Assembly: GCA_963780045.1 (NCBI GenBank)
Contig: CAVZZZ010000001.1
Coordinates: 248,001-312,000 of the forward strand
Direction: 5' to 3'
Origin: JANXQG01 sp963780045
GTDB lineage: Bacteria > Planctomycetota > Planctomycetia > Pirellulales > Thermoguttaceae
DNA length: 64,000 nucleotides
Under the pieces are notes generated by a model. The model saw only the letters and a program-made list of their open reading frames with translations, made no database searches and was not told the origin of the DNA. Shown piece after piece: positions 27,877 to 38,770 of the stretch; position 1 is the first letter of the stretch, and every line of letters starts with the position of its first letter. Both the position numbers and the translations under genes were made by a program.

Positions 27877-28385
27877 CGGACACCGTGTTACATTGCACTT
27901 CCGGCTGCAGGCAGCTTCTTTTCCCTGTCGGCGGCCTGTCGACGCAAAGGAGTTGTGGGAATCGAACCCGCGAATGACAATCCCGAATGGTGACAGCGAT
28001 TGCAGTTATGGTGATCGCCCTTGCTGCGGCGCTGTAAATGTGATGCAATGTCGTGCGCACGGCATTCTTAGCCTAGCTTCGTCGGGCGTGCAGTTGCAAC
28101 GATTCAATATAGGGCGGTTGCGCCACCCTCGGCTGCACCGCCCCCCCCCCCCCCCCCCATTAGACGGGTTGCTGTCGAGTCGCCCTAGCACGTCCGCGGG
28201 AAGGCGGTAGGTAATTCAGTATGCAGACTGAGCTACAGTTGTGCTGGCAATCGCGTCAAGAGGGTGTCGAGGAAGTGCAACGAAGAGGAAAAGAGTTCGT
28301 ATGCCCTTGATATCAGGTATGCCATCGAACGGCACTGGTAGGTTTTCTTCTTGGTACCGATGCCAAAGTTCCCTCTCCGCCAAAA
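27877..28385. other. Junction stretch between two giant-gene halves
   Basis: About 510 nt with no supported gene, between the start of the Rhs core and the end of the NHL/LamG gene on the same strand. It holds an 18-nt poly-C run (28141-28158) and a tRNA T-arm-like segment without a matching acceptor stem. It may be a rearrangement, a collapsed repeat or an assembly join. Confidence 0.5.
28141..28158. repeat. Poly-C tract of 18
   Basis: An uninterrupted run of 18 C, by far the longest homopolymer noticed in the window. Such tracts slip in replication and are hard to sequence; the true length is uncertain. Confidence 0.8.
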
Positions 28386-31300
28386 TCATCCCGAAGTCCC
28401 AAAGATAGGGAATCCTATCTCGTATTGGCTGATGTTCTTGGCCGCTGGCCGTCGACGGCGGGAAATCCAGAAAGAAACTCCCTCGATTGTCACCATCCGC
28501 ATATAGGTGTGCGACAACTCGGCGTCGTCGTCGCCGAACGTCTGCGTGATCGTAATTGACCAACTGTAGTGCCCCGTAGGCAAGCTGTCAGGAACCTGCA
28601 CCGCAAAACGGTATACACCGTCTCCGAGGCCGCCGGTCAAATCGTCCGGACTGTAGTAGGTCGTGGCGGTATAGTCTCCAATGCTCAGTTCGGCCGTGAC
28701 TCCCGTCAAGTCGTTACTCTCGTAGCCGCTCTCAATGGGATAATCGCTGCTGTTGTCCACGCTGATGATCGGCTGCCCGTTGGATCCGCTGACGTAGGTC
28801 AGCCCGGCGTCGTCCAGCGACAGGACCATGCTGCCGTCGGTCAAGGGCGAGGGCGTCGCTTGGCTGGGCACGTCGTCGACGGCCGTTGTCTCATCCGGGG
28901 AAGAACTCGGAAGCGTGGTACTGACTACCGTAATCGGCAACACGGCCGACGTCCCGCTGCCAAAGACATCGCTTTCGCCGTTGTATGCCGCCGTGACCGA
29001 GTTGCTGCCTGCGCTAAGGTATGGCGAAGTGTCATCGGTATTGACCGTCAACGTGGCCACCGACAGATCGGGAGTGGCGGTAGTCCACGAGTACGTACCG
29101 AACAACGTGCCATCCGGGGCGCCGTAACTGCCGTCCGGGCTGTCATTGAGGTGGTAGACGCCCTCTAAAGAGCCCGATTCGGGATAGCCGCTGGTCAGCA
29201 CGACTCCATTGTTGTAGAGTTGGCTTTCCTCGGTCGGCGTCAAGTCCGTGCTCCACACGTCGACTTCCTGGATTGCTGCATCGACGTTTAGAGGATACCC
29301 ATCGGTGCCATCGTAGCCGATAGTGAGGCCTGAGCTGCTTCCACCAAAAGCGCCCCAGTCCCCGGCGGAACCGAGCGATACGGCGGGCATGTCGTTGTAG
29401 TAGAAGAAGATGTTGCTCGACGTAAAGACCACGCTGATATGGTTCCAGCCGCCGTTGCCGAGGGCAGGATTGGCAAGTTGGGCGGGGATGCCGGTGTCCC
29501 AGCTGCCGTCGCCTGTCTGCACGTACCAGTCGCCGCCGGGACTGTATCCGACACCCGGCCAGAACCCGCCGCCGCTTCCATCGAAACAGTCGACGATCTC
29601 GCCGTTGTCGGTCCACCCGTCGATCCGGACCCAGGCGCTGAATCGTCATCTCAGGATACGAAGCGGTCAGATCGGTGTTTATTCCCCCGTCAGCGCTGTC
29701 CAACAGCAACGCATCGGTCTCGGTAGCCGTGTTGTTCAGTGTTTGCGGGCTGCCGAGCGACGTGCCTCCGTCCATGAAGGTCACGGTTCCCGAGGCGGTA
29801 CTCGGAACCGAGGCAGTCAGCGTGACGGTCTGGCTTGTTCCCGAAACGATCTCGCTGGTGGAAGAGGTGAGCGTGGGCGTGACGATCGGCAAGGCGTCGT
29901 AGTCGACGGGATCGGACGTGCTGCTGATGAAGTTCGAGTCGCCTTGGTAGACGGCGGTGATGTCCGTATGGTCTCCGGCGGCCAGATAGGCGGTCGTAAA
30001 CGCGGCCGTGCTGGTGCCGTCGCCTTCGGTCAGCGGACTGTATCCCAGGACCGTCGTACCGTCGAGAAACGCAACGATGCCTGTTGGCGTACCTTCCCCT
30101 TCGCCGCTTACGGTGGCCGTCAGGGTCAGCATGCTGCCTTCCGCCGCCGAGGATGTCGACAATGAAAGCGAGGTACTTGAATCATGAACGATCGTCTCAG
30201 TTATGGAGCCGCTGGACGACGGTGCGTGATAGCTGTCGCCGGTGAACTTGGCCGTGATCGTGTGCGCGCCGAGAGAGAGGTCCGACGTGGTTAACGTGGC
30301 ATGGCCGGTGGAGTCGATATACGCGTATCCGAGTGAGGTGTCCCCATCATAGAAGTCGACGGTGTCGTCACCAAGGCTGAGCAGATTCCCGCCGAGATAG
30401 GGCGGGCTGACCGTGGCGGTGAACGTAACGCTGTCTCCGTCGACAGTGGAGCTTGCCGACGCCGTGAGGTAGATAGTCGTATTGACCGCTGCGACACTGC
30501 CGATTTCACGAACGGCGTTGTTGAAGTAATCGGCGACGAACAAGTTGCCGGCGGCGTCGGCAGCAATGCCGAACGGATAGGCGAGCGCTGCACCTGTTGC
30601 CGGCCCGCCGTCGCCGCTGTAGTCACCGCCAACGTCACTGTCTCCCGCCACCGTGTTGATCTGCGGGCTCTCCCCGCCGAGTCCGCTAACCTCACGAATG
30701 ACGCTGTTATTGTTGTCGGTAAAGAATAGATTACCTGCAGCGTCCAAGGCTATGTCGGCCGGACCATTGAGCTTGGCATCCGTGGCGGACCCGCCGTCGC
30801 CGCTGTATCCTGCATCGCCATTTCCCACAACGGTAGTAATCGTACCGGCCTTCACTTCGCGAATTACATTGTTGTTGTAGTCGGCGATAAACAGGTTGCC
30901 CGCGGAGTCCACGGCTACACCAGTTGTTTCATTGAGCTTGGCGTCCGTAGCGGGTCCGCCATTGCCGCTGTAGCCCGCGTCCCCGGTTCCTGCGACGGTA
31001 ACGATGTTTCCGGTCGAGTGAATCACTTCGCGAACAACGTTGTTAAACGTGTCGGCAATAAAGATGTCGCCGGCAGCGTCCACGGCAACTCCCAATGGAC
31101 TATTGAGTTTGGCGTCCGTGGCTGGGCCGGAATCGCCGCTGTACCCATTCTCCCCGTTTCCCGCGACCGTAACGATCGTTCCCGTCGAGTGAATTACCTC
31201 CCGGATGACGTTGTTCACGCTGTCGGCGATGAAGATGTCGCCGGCGGCATCCACGGCAATGCCGGCCGGATCGTCTAGCTTGGCGTCCGTCGCTGACCCA

Positions 31301-32690
31301 TTATCGCCGCTGTAACCCGCGTCCCCGTTTCCCGCAACGGTGGTGATCACGCCCGTGACGGCGTTAATCTCGCGAATCACATTATTGCCGTAGTCTGCGA
31401 TAAAGATGTCGCCGGCCGCGTCCACGGCTACCCCGGTCGTCTGATCGAGTTCGGCGTCGGCGGCCGGGCCGAAATCGCCACTGTACGCCGGATCACCCGT
31501 TCCTGCAACGGTCGTAATCAAGCCGGTGACCTCGCGGACGACGTTGTTGTTGCTGTCGGCGATGAAAAGATTTCCCGCGGAATTGACGGCGACGCCGGCG
31601 GGGTTGTACAACTGGCGCTCGATGCCAAGCCGCCGTCACCACTGTAGCCCGACCCTGCGCCGTAATCCCCGGCAATGGTCGTGATGTTTTGCGTGACATG
31701 ATCGACCTCACGAACGACGTTGTTGCCCGTGTCCGCGATAAAAATGTCGCCGGCGGCGTCTACCGCCACGCCTGCCGGAGAATGCAGTTTCGCGCCAGTC
31801 GCCGTGTAGCCGTCGCCGCTGTAGCCCGCGATCCCGTCTCCGGCCACCGTGCTGATGTGTCCCGATGTATTGACCTTGCGGATGACGTCGTTGCCTTGGT
31901 CGGCGATGAATACCTCGCCGGCCGCGTCCACGGCCACGCCGGTCGGGTCGTTCAACTTTGCGCTGGTTGCGGTGCCGCCGTCGCCGGAGTAGCCCGTCGT
32001 GTGGTTGCCGGCGATCGCGGAGATAATCCCCGTGGAGGCAATGACCTCGCGAATCACGTTGTTACCGCTGTCGGCGATGAAGATGTTGCCGGCCGCGTCC
32101 ACGGCGACGGCCGATGGGACGCTCAACTCGGCGCTAGTTGCGGGTCCACCATTTCCACTGTAGCCTGAGCTGCCGTTGCCCGCGACCGTGGTGATGACGC
32201 CGGTGAGATGATTGATCTCGCGGATAACATCGTTGTCAGCATCGGCGACAAAAATGTCGCCGGCCGCGTCCACGGCCACGCCGGTCGGGTCGTTCAACTC
32301 GGCGCTGGTAGCCGGTCCACCGTCACCGCTGTAGCCCGAATTCCCGTTGCCCGCGACTGTGGTGATGACGCCGGTGGCGTGATTGACCTCGCGGATAACA
32401 TTGTTGTAGCTGTCCGCGATAAAGACATTGCCGACGACGTCCACGGCCACGGCCGATGGATTGCTCAATCCCGCATTGGCCGCGAGTGCGCCGTCGCCGC
32501 TATAGCTCCCGCCAATCCCAAAATTCCCGGCGATGGTCGTGATGATCGCGCCGGGAGTGACACTTAGCAACTGCCGCACCTCCAGGGTCTCAAACCGAAG
32601 CAAGCGTTGCTTGCGGCGGGCGCTGCGACGCGATCTAGCGGACCAGGCGGAATAGAAAAAGAAGTCGCGGATTCTTGGGACCTTTACCAT
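28386..32690 (-). CDS. LEPR-XLL/NHL-repeat/Big_3/LamG surface protein, two apparent frameshifts
   Basis: The start (MVKVPRIRDFFFYSAW) leads to an Arg-rich stretch and the LEPR-XLL variant FETLEVRQLLSV. Twelve NHL-type propeller repeats of about 55 residues follow, each like TTVAGNGNSGYSGDGGPATS...GVAVDAAGDIFVADADNDVIREI. Then come two Big_3-type Ig domains (ASSTVDGDSVTFTATV, SAAEGSMLTLTATVSG), a LamG-like domain (ISAWVRIDGWTDNGEIVD) and a Rhs-type front (SLPTGHYSWSITITQTFGDD). Breaks: near 31615 (CC where CCC is expected) and near 29640 (one extra T). The sequence stops where Rhs proteins normally continue into the YD repeats, so this may be the front half of the Rhs gene at 24236-27876. Confidence 0.75.
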
Positions 32691-32808
32691 GATCGTGACC
32701 AGCGCCTTTCCATTCTCGTGCAAACGGATGTTTTGCAGGATTGTAAGTTGGGGAGGTTCGTTAGCTTCCTTGCGCGGCGATGAGTTCGGTCTCCCTTTTG
32801 CGCGTCCT

Positions 32809-33844
32809 TCAGGGCTTGCCGTAGGCTTCCCCGGTACTCCGAAAGCCGTGCCCGGTGGCTTTTGATTGGTAGCCCATGCGGTAAAGGGCAAAGAGTACGG
32901 TATTCTCACTCATGCAAGCGCCGGGCTTGTTTCGGCTTGGAAAGAGATATTGGCCGGCGCCGGTAAGCATTTCAAGATCGCGAAGAGTTGCAAACGCCTG
33001 CCGCGAAAGCGGGACGACATGAAGTTCCTTCATTTTCATTCGCTCCGCAGGAATTCTCCATTCCGCTTTGTCCCAGTCGACTTCCTTCCATTCTGCCGCT
33101 CTGAGTTCCTTTGTTCGAACGAATGTGAGTAGCAGGAAGCGGAGCGCCAGCTTGGTTTGCAGACCGCCATTGTATGCGTCGAGTCTTTCCAAATATTCCG
33201 GCAGTTCAGTTTCCTTGATGAACGCATGATGTTTGACAATCGGCGTTTTTAGCGCGCCGCGGAGATCCGGTATAGGATTGCGGTCAGCCCGACCCGTTGC
33301 AATGGCATACATGAATATCTGTCCGCACATTTGCCTTACGCGCTTGGCCGTATCCAGCGTGCCGCGAGCTTCGACCATACGCAACATCGCGAGGACGTCG
33401 GGGGCCGTGATTTCTGCAACGGGTCTGAAGCCGATTCTCGGAAATACATGCCGTTCGAGGCGAGAAAGCTTATCGATTCGCGAAGAGCTGGCCCATTTGT
33501 GTTTTCCTTTGTCATACCATTCCCGTGCAACCGCCTCGAACGAATGAGCATTTCTCTGCTGCGATAGGCGCTTAGCTGTCCTTTTGGCATCAGCCGGATC
33601 ATTTCCCTTCGCGAGTAGCCGTTGGGCCTCGGCACGCCGCTCGCGCGCATCGGCCAAGCTAATATCAGGGTACACGCCAAGCGCCAGCAGTTTTTCCTTC
33701 CCGGCAAAGAAGTATCGCAGCCGCCAGTATTTGCTACCCGAAGGCATAACGACCAGAAACAAGCCGTCGCCATCGGACATTTTGTACTTCTTGGCTCTGG
33801 GTTTGGCGTTCCTGCGCTTTGGCGTCAGATAGCGACTGTGGCAT
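32809..33844 (-). pseudogene. P4-type tyrosine integrase, 3' truncated
   Basis: The N-terminal DUF4102-like arm-binding domain (MSDGDGLFLVVMPSGSKYWRLRY, LLALGVYPDISLADARERR), a core-binding domain and the start of the catalytic domain are present: box I FVRTKELRAAEW and box II GHGFRS. The frame then ends in an unrelated TGEAYGKP; the second catalytic His and the Tyr nucleophile are missing. The likely start ATG at 33844 lies after GGAGAAT; a one-base insertion near 33808 separates it from the main frame. The truncation point lies about 120 nt from the start of the NHL gene, so the element's end was lost there. Confidence 0.8.
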
Positions 33845-33987
33845 GGGGTACATTCTCCGTTGCAGGGGTATCGTCTGGCAAAAAGTACCCCGAAATTACC
33901 CCGAATGTCAACAAGTTTCTGCGACAGTCTTCGACAGAAGATTTCGCGATGAACGGCTCGCAGTCTATGGTTTGCGAGATTACGCGT

Positions 33988-34007
33988 AAGTTAACGCTAG
34001 TTAACTT
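33988..34007. promoter_or_regulatory. Palindrome upstream of the integrase
   Basis: AAGTTAAC and GTTAACTT are exact 8-nt inverted arms around GCTA, about 145 nt before the integrase start. It could be an operator or a recombination arm site. Confidence 0.4.
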
Positions 34008-34167
34008 GGTGGAGCATAGGGTCTCCACAGTGATGCGATAACTTATTGTGTTTTCATTTATTTGTCATTCGTTAAAGAATGTTGTACCCCTACTTTGTAC
34101 CCCAAAAGTTTTGCCGTTCATCACGTTGACCCTGGTGGATGCGGTTTGAATGTCATCTCACCGTCCG

Positions 34168-34584
34168 TTACACTTCAAGGCTCTCGTAACTTCCCTTGCC
34201 TCTGATTTCAGCCATAAGCTGATTATTGAATAATAGCTGCCCAAGCCGCTGTTGGGGCTCAGTACGCCACCAATCCGCTACCCTGCTGAGCAGAGCGGTC
34301 TGAATTGGAACGGGCGGCAAAGGCTGATCTTTATGCCTCTCTTCAAGTGCCTCAATCCCCATCTCCAGATGCCGCGATCCGTAGAACAGGTTGCCTTCAG
34401 GATAGGCTATATCTTCGATATCGTACATGTCGATCCGATCAAAATCGGATTCCGCTTCATTCGCGGCCCGGGTTATTTCGAGCACCAACATCGTTAAGGT
34501 TAGCTGCGGATAATACCGCCATGTATTCCCGATCTTCGCCAGAATGCGTTCTATGCGGCCGATCGGTCTTTTGGTGAGTCCCAT
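34168..34584 (-). CDS. Hypothetical protein
   Basis: 138 residues from the second Met (MGLTKRPIGRIERILAKIG). A helical N-terminus (WRYYPQLTLTMLVLEITRAA) and an acidic middle (DFDRIDMYDIEDIAYPEGNL, LEMGIEALEERHKD) suggest a compact soluble protein. I recognise no family. It lies alone in the accessory block next to the integrase remnant. Confidence 0.5.
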   Translation of the reverse strand: MGLTKRPIGRIERILAKIGNTWRYYPQLTLTMLVLEITRAANEAESDFDRIDMYDIEDIAYPEGNLFYGSRHLEMGIEALEERHKDQPLPPVPIQTALLSRVADWWRTEPQQRLGQLLFNNQLMAEIRGKGSYESLEV

Positions 34585-35146
34585 GTGATCCATACCTTGC
34601 TCCTTGTCCCGGAAGCACTACCACGTGGGCCTTCTGGTAGCCAGCACAAAATGCAGTACTTCCCGTGTTCTGGGGATGCCTACGCCGAACCTTAGGCCAT
34701 GTGCGGCCACGAGCCATCCTTGAGATTCGCTCGTAAAGTGGCTCTCACCCTCACTTTTCGCCGGCCAAAGCCCGATCAATCTGATAAGATGCTCATAGTG
34801 AATTGGGGCCGGTAGATAGCCTTTCTTTCATCTACGAGGTCACTTTCTTACCGAGCCTTTACGGCGATTGAAACGATGCGTCGGATAAGCCCCAAGCTAC
34901 TGCCTTCGTGAAGCATATGCGATTGACCGCAATCCGGGTTATTCCTGCCGGCTCCGGTATGGTGATGTTCTTCGTGAGGCGTGTCGTTGTTGCACCGCCC
35001 AGCCCTTGCTTTGGCGTAAGAAAGCCACCATCATAGTGGTTCGCTTCCCTTGGCATTTGGATAATTGACCATGCCCAGAACCAAAAGCGCCCCACGCGTG
35101 TCATCTATGAGGCGAACGGTGATCTTGACACGATAGGAGGAGAATC
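34585..35146. other. Intergenic stretch, no gene seen
   Basis: About 560 nt between two oppositely oriented accessory genes. Short open frames are unlike proteins. The last 15 nt hold the ribosome-binding site of the next gene. Confidence 0.45.
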
Positions 35147-36028
35147 ATGGGGCAAAACCGTCCAAAGAACCAACACACGGTTCCACAGTTTCTTCTTCGT
35201 AACTTTACGGCCGCTAGGAGTGATCGGCTCTTTGCCTTTGACAAGCAGTCGCAGAGGACTTTTGCAACGACGACGCGAAACGTTGCTGCTGAGGCCCGTT
35301 TCTATGACTTCGAGTACGTTGAGGACGCATCCCTTGAACCTCTCATGACCCGCATGGAGAGCGACGTATCCCCTATCATTGACGCTATTCTCCGGAACGA
35401 TTCAATCTGCGGGCTTACCAATGAGGAGCGCGTCAAGATCTCGCTTTTCTCTGCGGTCCAGCAATTGCGCGTAAAGCGGGCACGTGAACTTGTCGAGAGC
35501 CTAATCGCGGGCGTAAGGAATGTGCTCGATGCCCGAGGCATTGATCCTGGCGATGTCGTTCCAGCACTGAATAGCGCCGATGCAAGACATTGTAGTCTAT
35601 TGCAGATTGAGTTGGCGAAAGAATTATCAGAGTACTTCTTCAACAAGGCATGGATACTGCAACGCGCTCCCGAAGGAACGACGTTCTACACGTCCGACAA
35701 CCCAGTTGTTCAGCACAGCCTAATCAGGCGGCAGGGTCGCGGTGTGGGAATCACGACGCCGGGGGTCGAAATCTACTTTCCGATCAGCAACCAATTCTCG
35801 ATTTGCTTTCTTTGCGATACATGGCGGCAAGCCATTTCTCAAGGCTTGGCGCGTGCAGAGGAAATCAAACGTCTGTCCGGTGCTTGCCCTGTTGACGTCA
35901 GCGAACTAAGACGGTTAGCTCACGCGATCGAAACGAGCGCCGAAATGCTGCGGCCTGAGAATGTAGAACACCAAAACTCGCTACAAGTGCTTTACTCGTC
36001 TCGCTTCCTCTTCTCCTCTAGGCCCTAA
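35147..36028 (+). CDS. DUF4238 domain-containing protein
   Basis: 293 residues with the family signature at the N-terminus, PKNQHTVPQFLLRNFT, followed by SDRLFAFDKQSQRTFATTT and AAEARFYDFEYVED; the core also has TFYTSDNPVVQHSLIRR. AGGAGGAG precedes the ATG. The biochemical activity of DUF4238 proteins is unknown; they often occur sporadically in accessory islands, consistent with this position between an integrase remnant and an insertion sequence. Soluble, no signal peptide. Confidence 0.85.
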   Translation: MGQNRPKNQHTVPQFLLRNFTAARSDRLFAFDKQSQRTFATTTRNVAAEARFYDFEYVEDASLEPLMTRMESDVSPIIDAILRNDSICGLTNEERVKISLFSAVQQLRVKRARELVESLIAGVRNVLDARGIDPGDVVPALNSADARHCSLLQIELAKELSEYFFNKAWILQRAPEGTTFYTSDNPVVQHSLIRRQGRGVGITTPGVEIYFPISNQFSICFLCDTWRQAISQGLARAEEIKRLSGACPVDVSELRRLAHAIETSAEMLRPENVEHQNSLQVLYSSRFLFSSRP

Positions 36029-36225
36029 TCAAGCGAGCCCCGATGGTGTTCGCAGTCGATTTGTGCTCGCCGCGTAGGGCGACACCGCCAGCGGCCGGTG
36101 CCGCAGGCACTGGTTTGTAACTCTCGAATTGTTTGCGTTTTCATCTCAGACTCCTTTGCACCTCGGGTGCGGTTTGGCGTGGCGGCGGACCGGAGCATCC
36201 GGACTCCGGCTTCATGGGTTCGTAC

Positions 36226-37759
36226 TCAACATTTCAAGGGACGATGCAACTGGTCCAACAGGCGGAAGAACACTTGCTGCCACGGATTCCATGCCATCCA
36301 GCGGAAAACGATCTTGCGGCCCGTGCGAAGGATCTGCGCCGGAATATTCATCATCGCCTGCCGAAACGTGGAAAACTCCATCCGCAGCAACTTGTATTTC
36401 TCCTCGCGGTGCCTCTCCTGCCAGCGTCCCTCTTCCGGCAGCAGCAACGCCGACCACGCTTTCAAGCTCCAAGCCAGCGAGGCCATGACCATGTATGCCC
36501 CGTTGGACAGCAGGCGATCCAGGGGAGCCGTCAGCGACCGCACGTCATCTTTTTGCACCCCCAGCAGGTTCTCCTGGCCGCAACGGTCGTTGGCCCCGAA
36601 GACGACCTGCTCAACAGGCTTTTTGTCCTCGTTGGTGATGTAGAAGAAACAACGCGCCGTCTCCAGGAGCTTCTTCTGTCCGCGGTAGGTTTCCAGTTCC
36701 TTCCATACCACCACGATGCGATAGGCCTTCTCGCACTTGCCGGGCTGGTAGGTGAACTCCGCCACATGCTCCTTCACCGTACGCACGTCCTCGAACTCGC
36801 GTTGCTCGATCACCTGCTGCTTGACGTTCTCCGGCCGCTGCCGCGGTTTCGTCTTGACGGGGTGCTTCACCCGCCGCCGCAGCACCTTCCAGGCCTCCGC
36901 GGGCAGTTTCTCCGCCAATTCGTACAACTGCTTCGTGGCATCGATGCCGAAGATGAACCGCACATCCTCCCCGTCCCAGCGGTCCAAGTATTCGGTTTGC
37001 GTAAAGTCGGTGTCGCCCCGCAGCAGGATCTTACGGAAGCCCGCCTTGCGGCACAGTTCGACGGAGCAGTCGAAATACCAAGCCGCCTGCTCGTGGCTGG
37101 GCCGATTGCCGGGCCGGTTGACCACGAACAGCGGCTCGCCCGTGTTGGCCAAAGAGATGACCAACGGATGATAACCCCACTGCCCTTTGTAGTTGATCTC
37201 CATGCCCTCTTTGCACGCCCCGGTGGTTTCCACCATCGTGCCGTCGGCGTCCAGGATGGCTTGCTCAAAAAACGCTTTGGGCTGTTGCCGCCAGACTATG
37301 CAGCGGATGCGGTTGAAGATCGACTGCAAGCGGAGGATGGCGACCTCGTCGAAGCGGCGGCAGAAGTCGCCGGCCGTGGTAGGGTCGGGGATGCGGCGGG
37401 CGCCGAGGGCGTCCAGGTAGGCGACGTTCGTGCGGAGCAGTTCCAGGTGTTCCAGACACCGGCCCCCGGCCAGCAGGTTGTAGGCAATGTTGAGCACATG
37501 GTCGCTGTCGTGGTAGGGGAAGTGGAGTTTCAACAGGCCGAGATGGCGGTCGATCGCCTCGGCGAGTCCGAGCTTGCCGACCAGCAAGTGCATGGCCCCG
37601 ATGCCGCCGGCGGCCGTGGCCCGCGCGATCGGCGATTTCATAATGGATGTTAGACGCCGTCATGACGGGCCGGTCACAGCCACGGTTAATATTCTTGTCC
37701 AAGCGGCGGGCTACCTCCCGCTTGCGTTGTGCGATTTGTTTGCGTATCTTGGAATTCAC
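36226..37759 (-). mobile_element. IS1380 family transposase, one apparent frameshift
   Basis: DDE transposase of about 510 residues. Recognisable segments: DSDHVLNIAYNLLAGGRCLE, IPDPTTAGDFCRRF, ILDADGTMVETTG (first catalytic Asp), RPSHEQAAWYF and ILLRGDTDFTQTEYLD (second Asp region), SLAWSLKAWSALLLP near the end. The N-terminus (MNSKIRKQIAQRKREVARR...NIHYEIADRA) lies in another frame; the break is near 37632. I could not define terminal inverted repeats, so the element's ends are uncertain. Confidence 0.85.
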
Positions 37760-38548
37760 TCGAAAACCTCCGTGCGTTGGGTTGTGGTTTTGTTAACACC
37801 CATTCAACCCCAAAAAACGCCGAAGGTTTTCGGGTTTTTGTGTCTTACGCATCAGAGACACCACGCCGGGCTCGCTTGGCTAGGGTCTAGGGACGATTTT
37901 GCGCTTGCATCGTCCATGATAACCCGCAATCCCAAATTGAAGGGCCCGCCGACGTTGGTTGTGGAATAGTAGAGCGCGACGGAAGAGGGCTTGAGTACGG
38001 CCGACGGACAGCGTATCAGCAAATATCGTCGGGCTAACGTCGGCTGCCTAGCAAACCACGACTGTATTGGAACAGCGATAAGCAAACGGGCCTGCCTCGA
38101 TCACTTTGACCGCCGACGGATATGGGTCAAGTAGGGAGAGGTGGCGCGAATTCGATGCGCTCGGAGAATCGTGGGAAGCGGTTTCCCCGTGAAATACTGC
38201 CAAAGCTCTGCTTCGGAGAGATGTCTGACAGAAAAAGCCACTTAAGACGATTCAAGGTTCGGGAAAAATGAGGACTGCGTATGGGTGGCTCCGGACAAAG
38301 ACTTTCACGGGGAAAGTGTCGATTTCGAGGGGGCTGGCAAATAGCCGGACGGCCGTTTGAATCAAGGTGTTTCCCCGGGAAGCAACTGGGTGTCGGTCGC
38401 GACGAAACTGGGCACCCGCTTCGCGAGATAGGTGGCCCGTTGGGCATGCGTCTGGTTCTGGAGGCTGACGAGGCAGTGACCGATGAATGTAAACCGACCC
38501 ACGCTTGATTGCGAATCGGGTTCAACGGAAGGCGACGGGGTGTAGTCG
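37760..38548. other. Gap behind the IS1380 transposase start, no gene seen
   Basis: Nearly 800 nt without a supported gene. It starts with an A/T-run hairpin-like stretch near 37800-37840 that may be part of the IS1380 end. Frames around 38127-38525 are Ser/Arg/Pro-rich and look like antisense noise. Confidence 0.4.
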
Positions 38549-38770
38549 TTATGCGTTGCCGTGGAATGGCGTCCCGGACGGCTCATCGACAACAAGCGCC
38601 TCGGCAGGCACCCATACGACCTGGCCGTCATGCCATTCAACCATCGGCAGGCCGAGACGCTTGTGGGCGATCACGGCGTCATTGACTGCCTCGCGCATCG
38701 CCCCTTCGGCGGCCAGCGTTTCGGCGTCTAGTTGAGCAAGCTGGTCATTTTCGGAAGGAATGGCTATCAC
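38549..38770 (-). CDS. Small protein paired with the zeta toxin
   Basis: 73 acidic residues (MIAIPSENDQLAQLDAETLA, DAVIAHKRLGLPMVEWHDGQ). Its ATG overlaps the stop of the zeta-like kinase gene by 4 nt, implying translational coupling. Helical N-terminus and the segment HKRLGLPMVEW are typical of small partners of zeta-like kinases. Antitoxin function is inferred; epsilon-type antitoxins normally lie upstream, so the order here is reversed. Confidence 0.55.
   Translation of the reverse strand: MIAIPSENDQLAQLDAETLAAEGAMREAVNDAVIAHKRLGLPMVEWHDGQVVWVPAEALVVDEPSGTPFHGNA

Noticed and set aside
27945..28000. tRNA-like T-arm (GGGTTCGATTCCCAC) on the minus strand
   Set aside because: No matching acceptor stem, D-arm or anticodon arm could be laid out around it; probably chance or a remnant.
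31500..32600. Regular repeats of about 165 nt resembling a CRISPR or satellite array
   Set aside because: The period equals one NHL protein repeat and the variation is codon-like; they are coding repeats.
37625..37640. Programmed frameshift in the IS1380 transposase
   Set aside because: IS1380 transposases are normally single-frame, there is no slippery heptamer, and similar indels occur in non-mobile genes of the window.
36133..37653. Open frame of over 500 codons on the plus strand across the IS1380 transposase
   Set aside because: His/Leu-rich antisense shadow; the minus-strand frame has clear transposase motifs.
38127..38525. Minus-strand frame of 132 codons in the gap after IS1380
   Set aside because: Ser/Pro/Arg-rich, no ribosome-binding site, no similarity I recognise.
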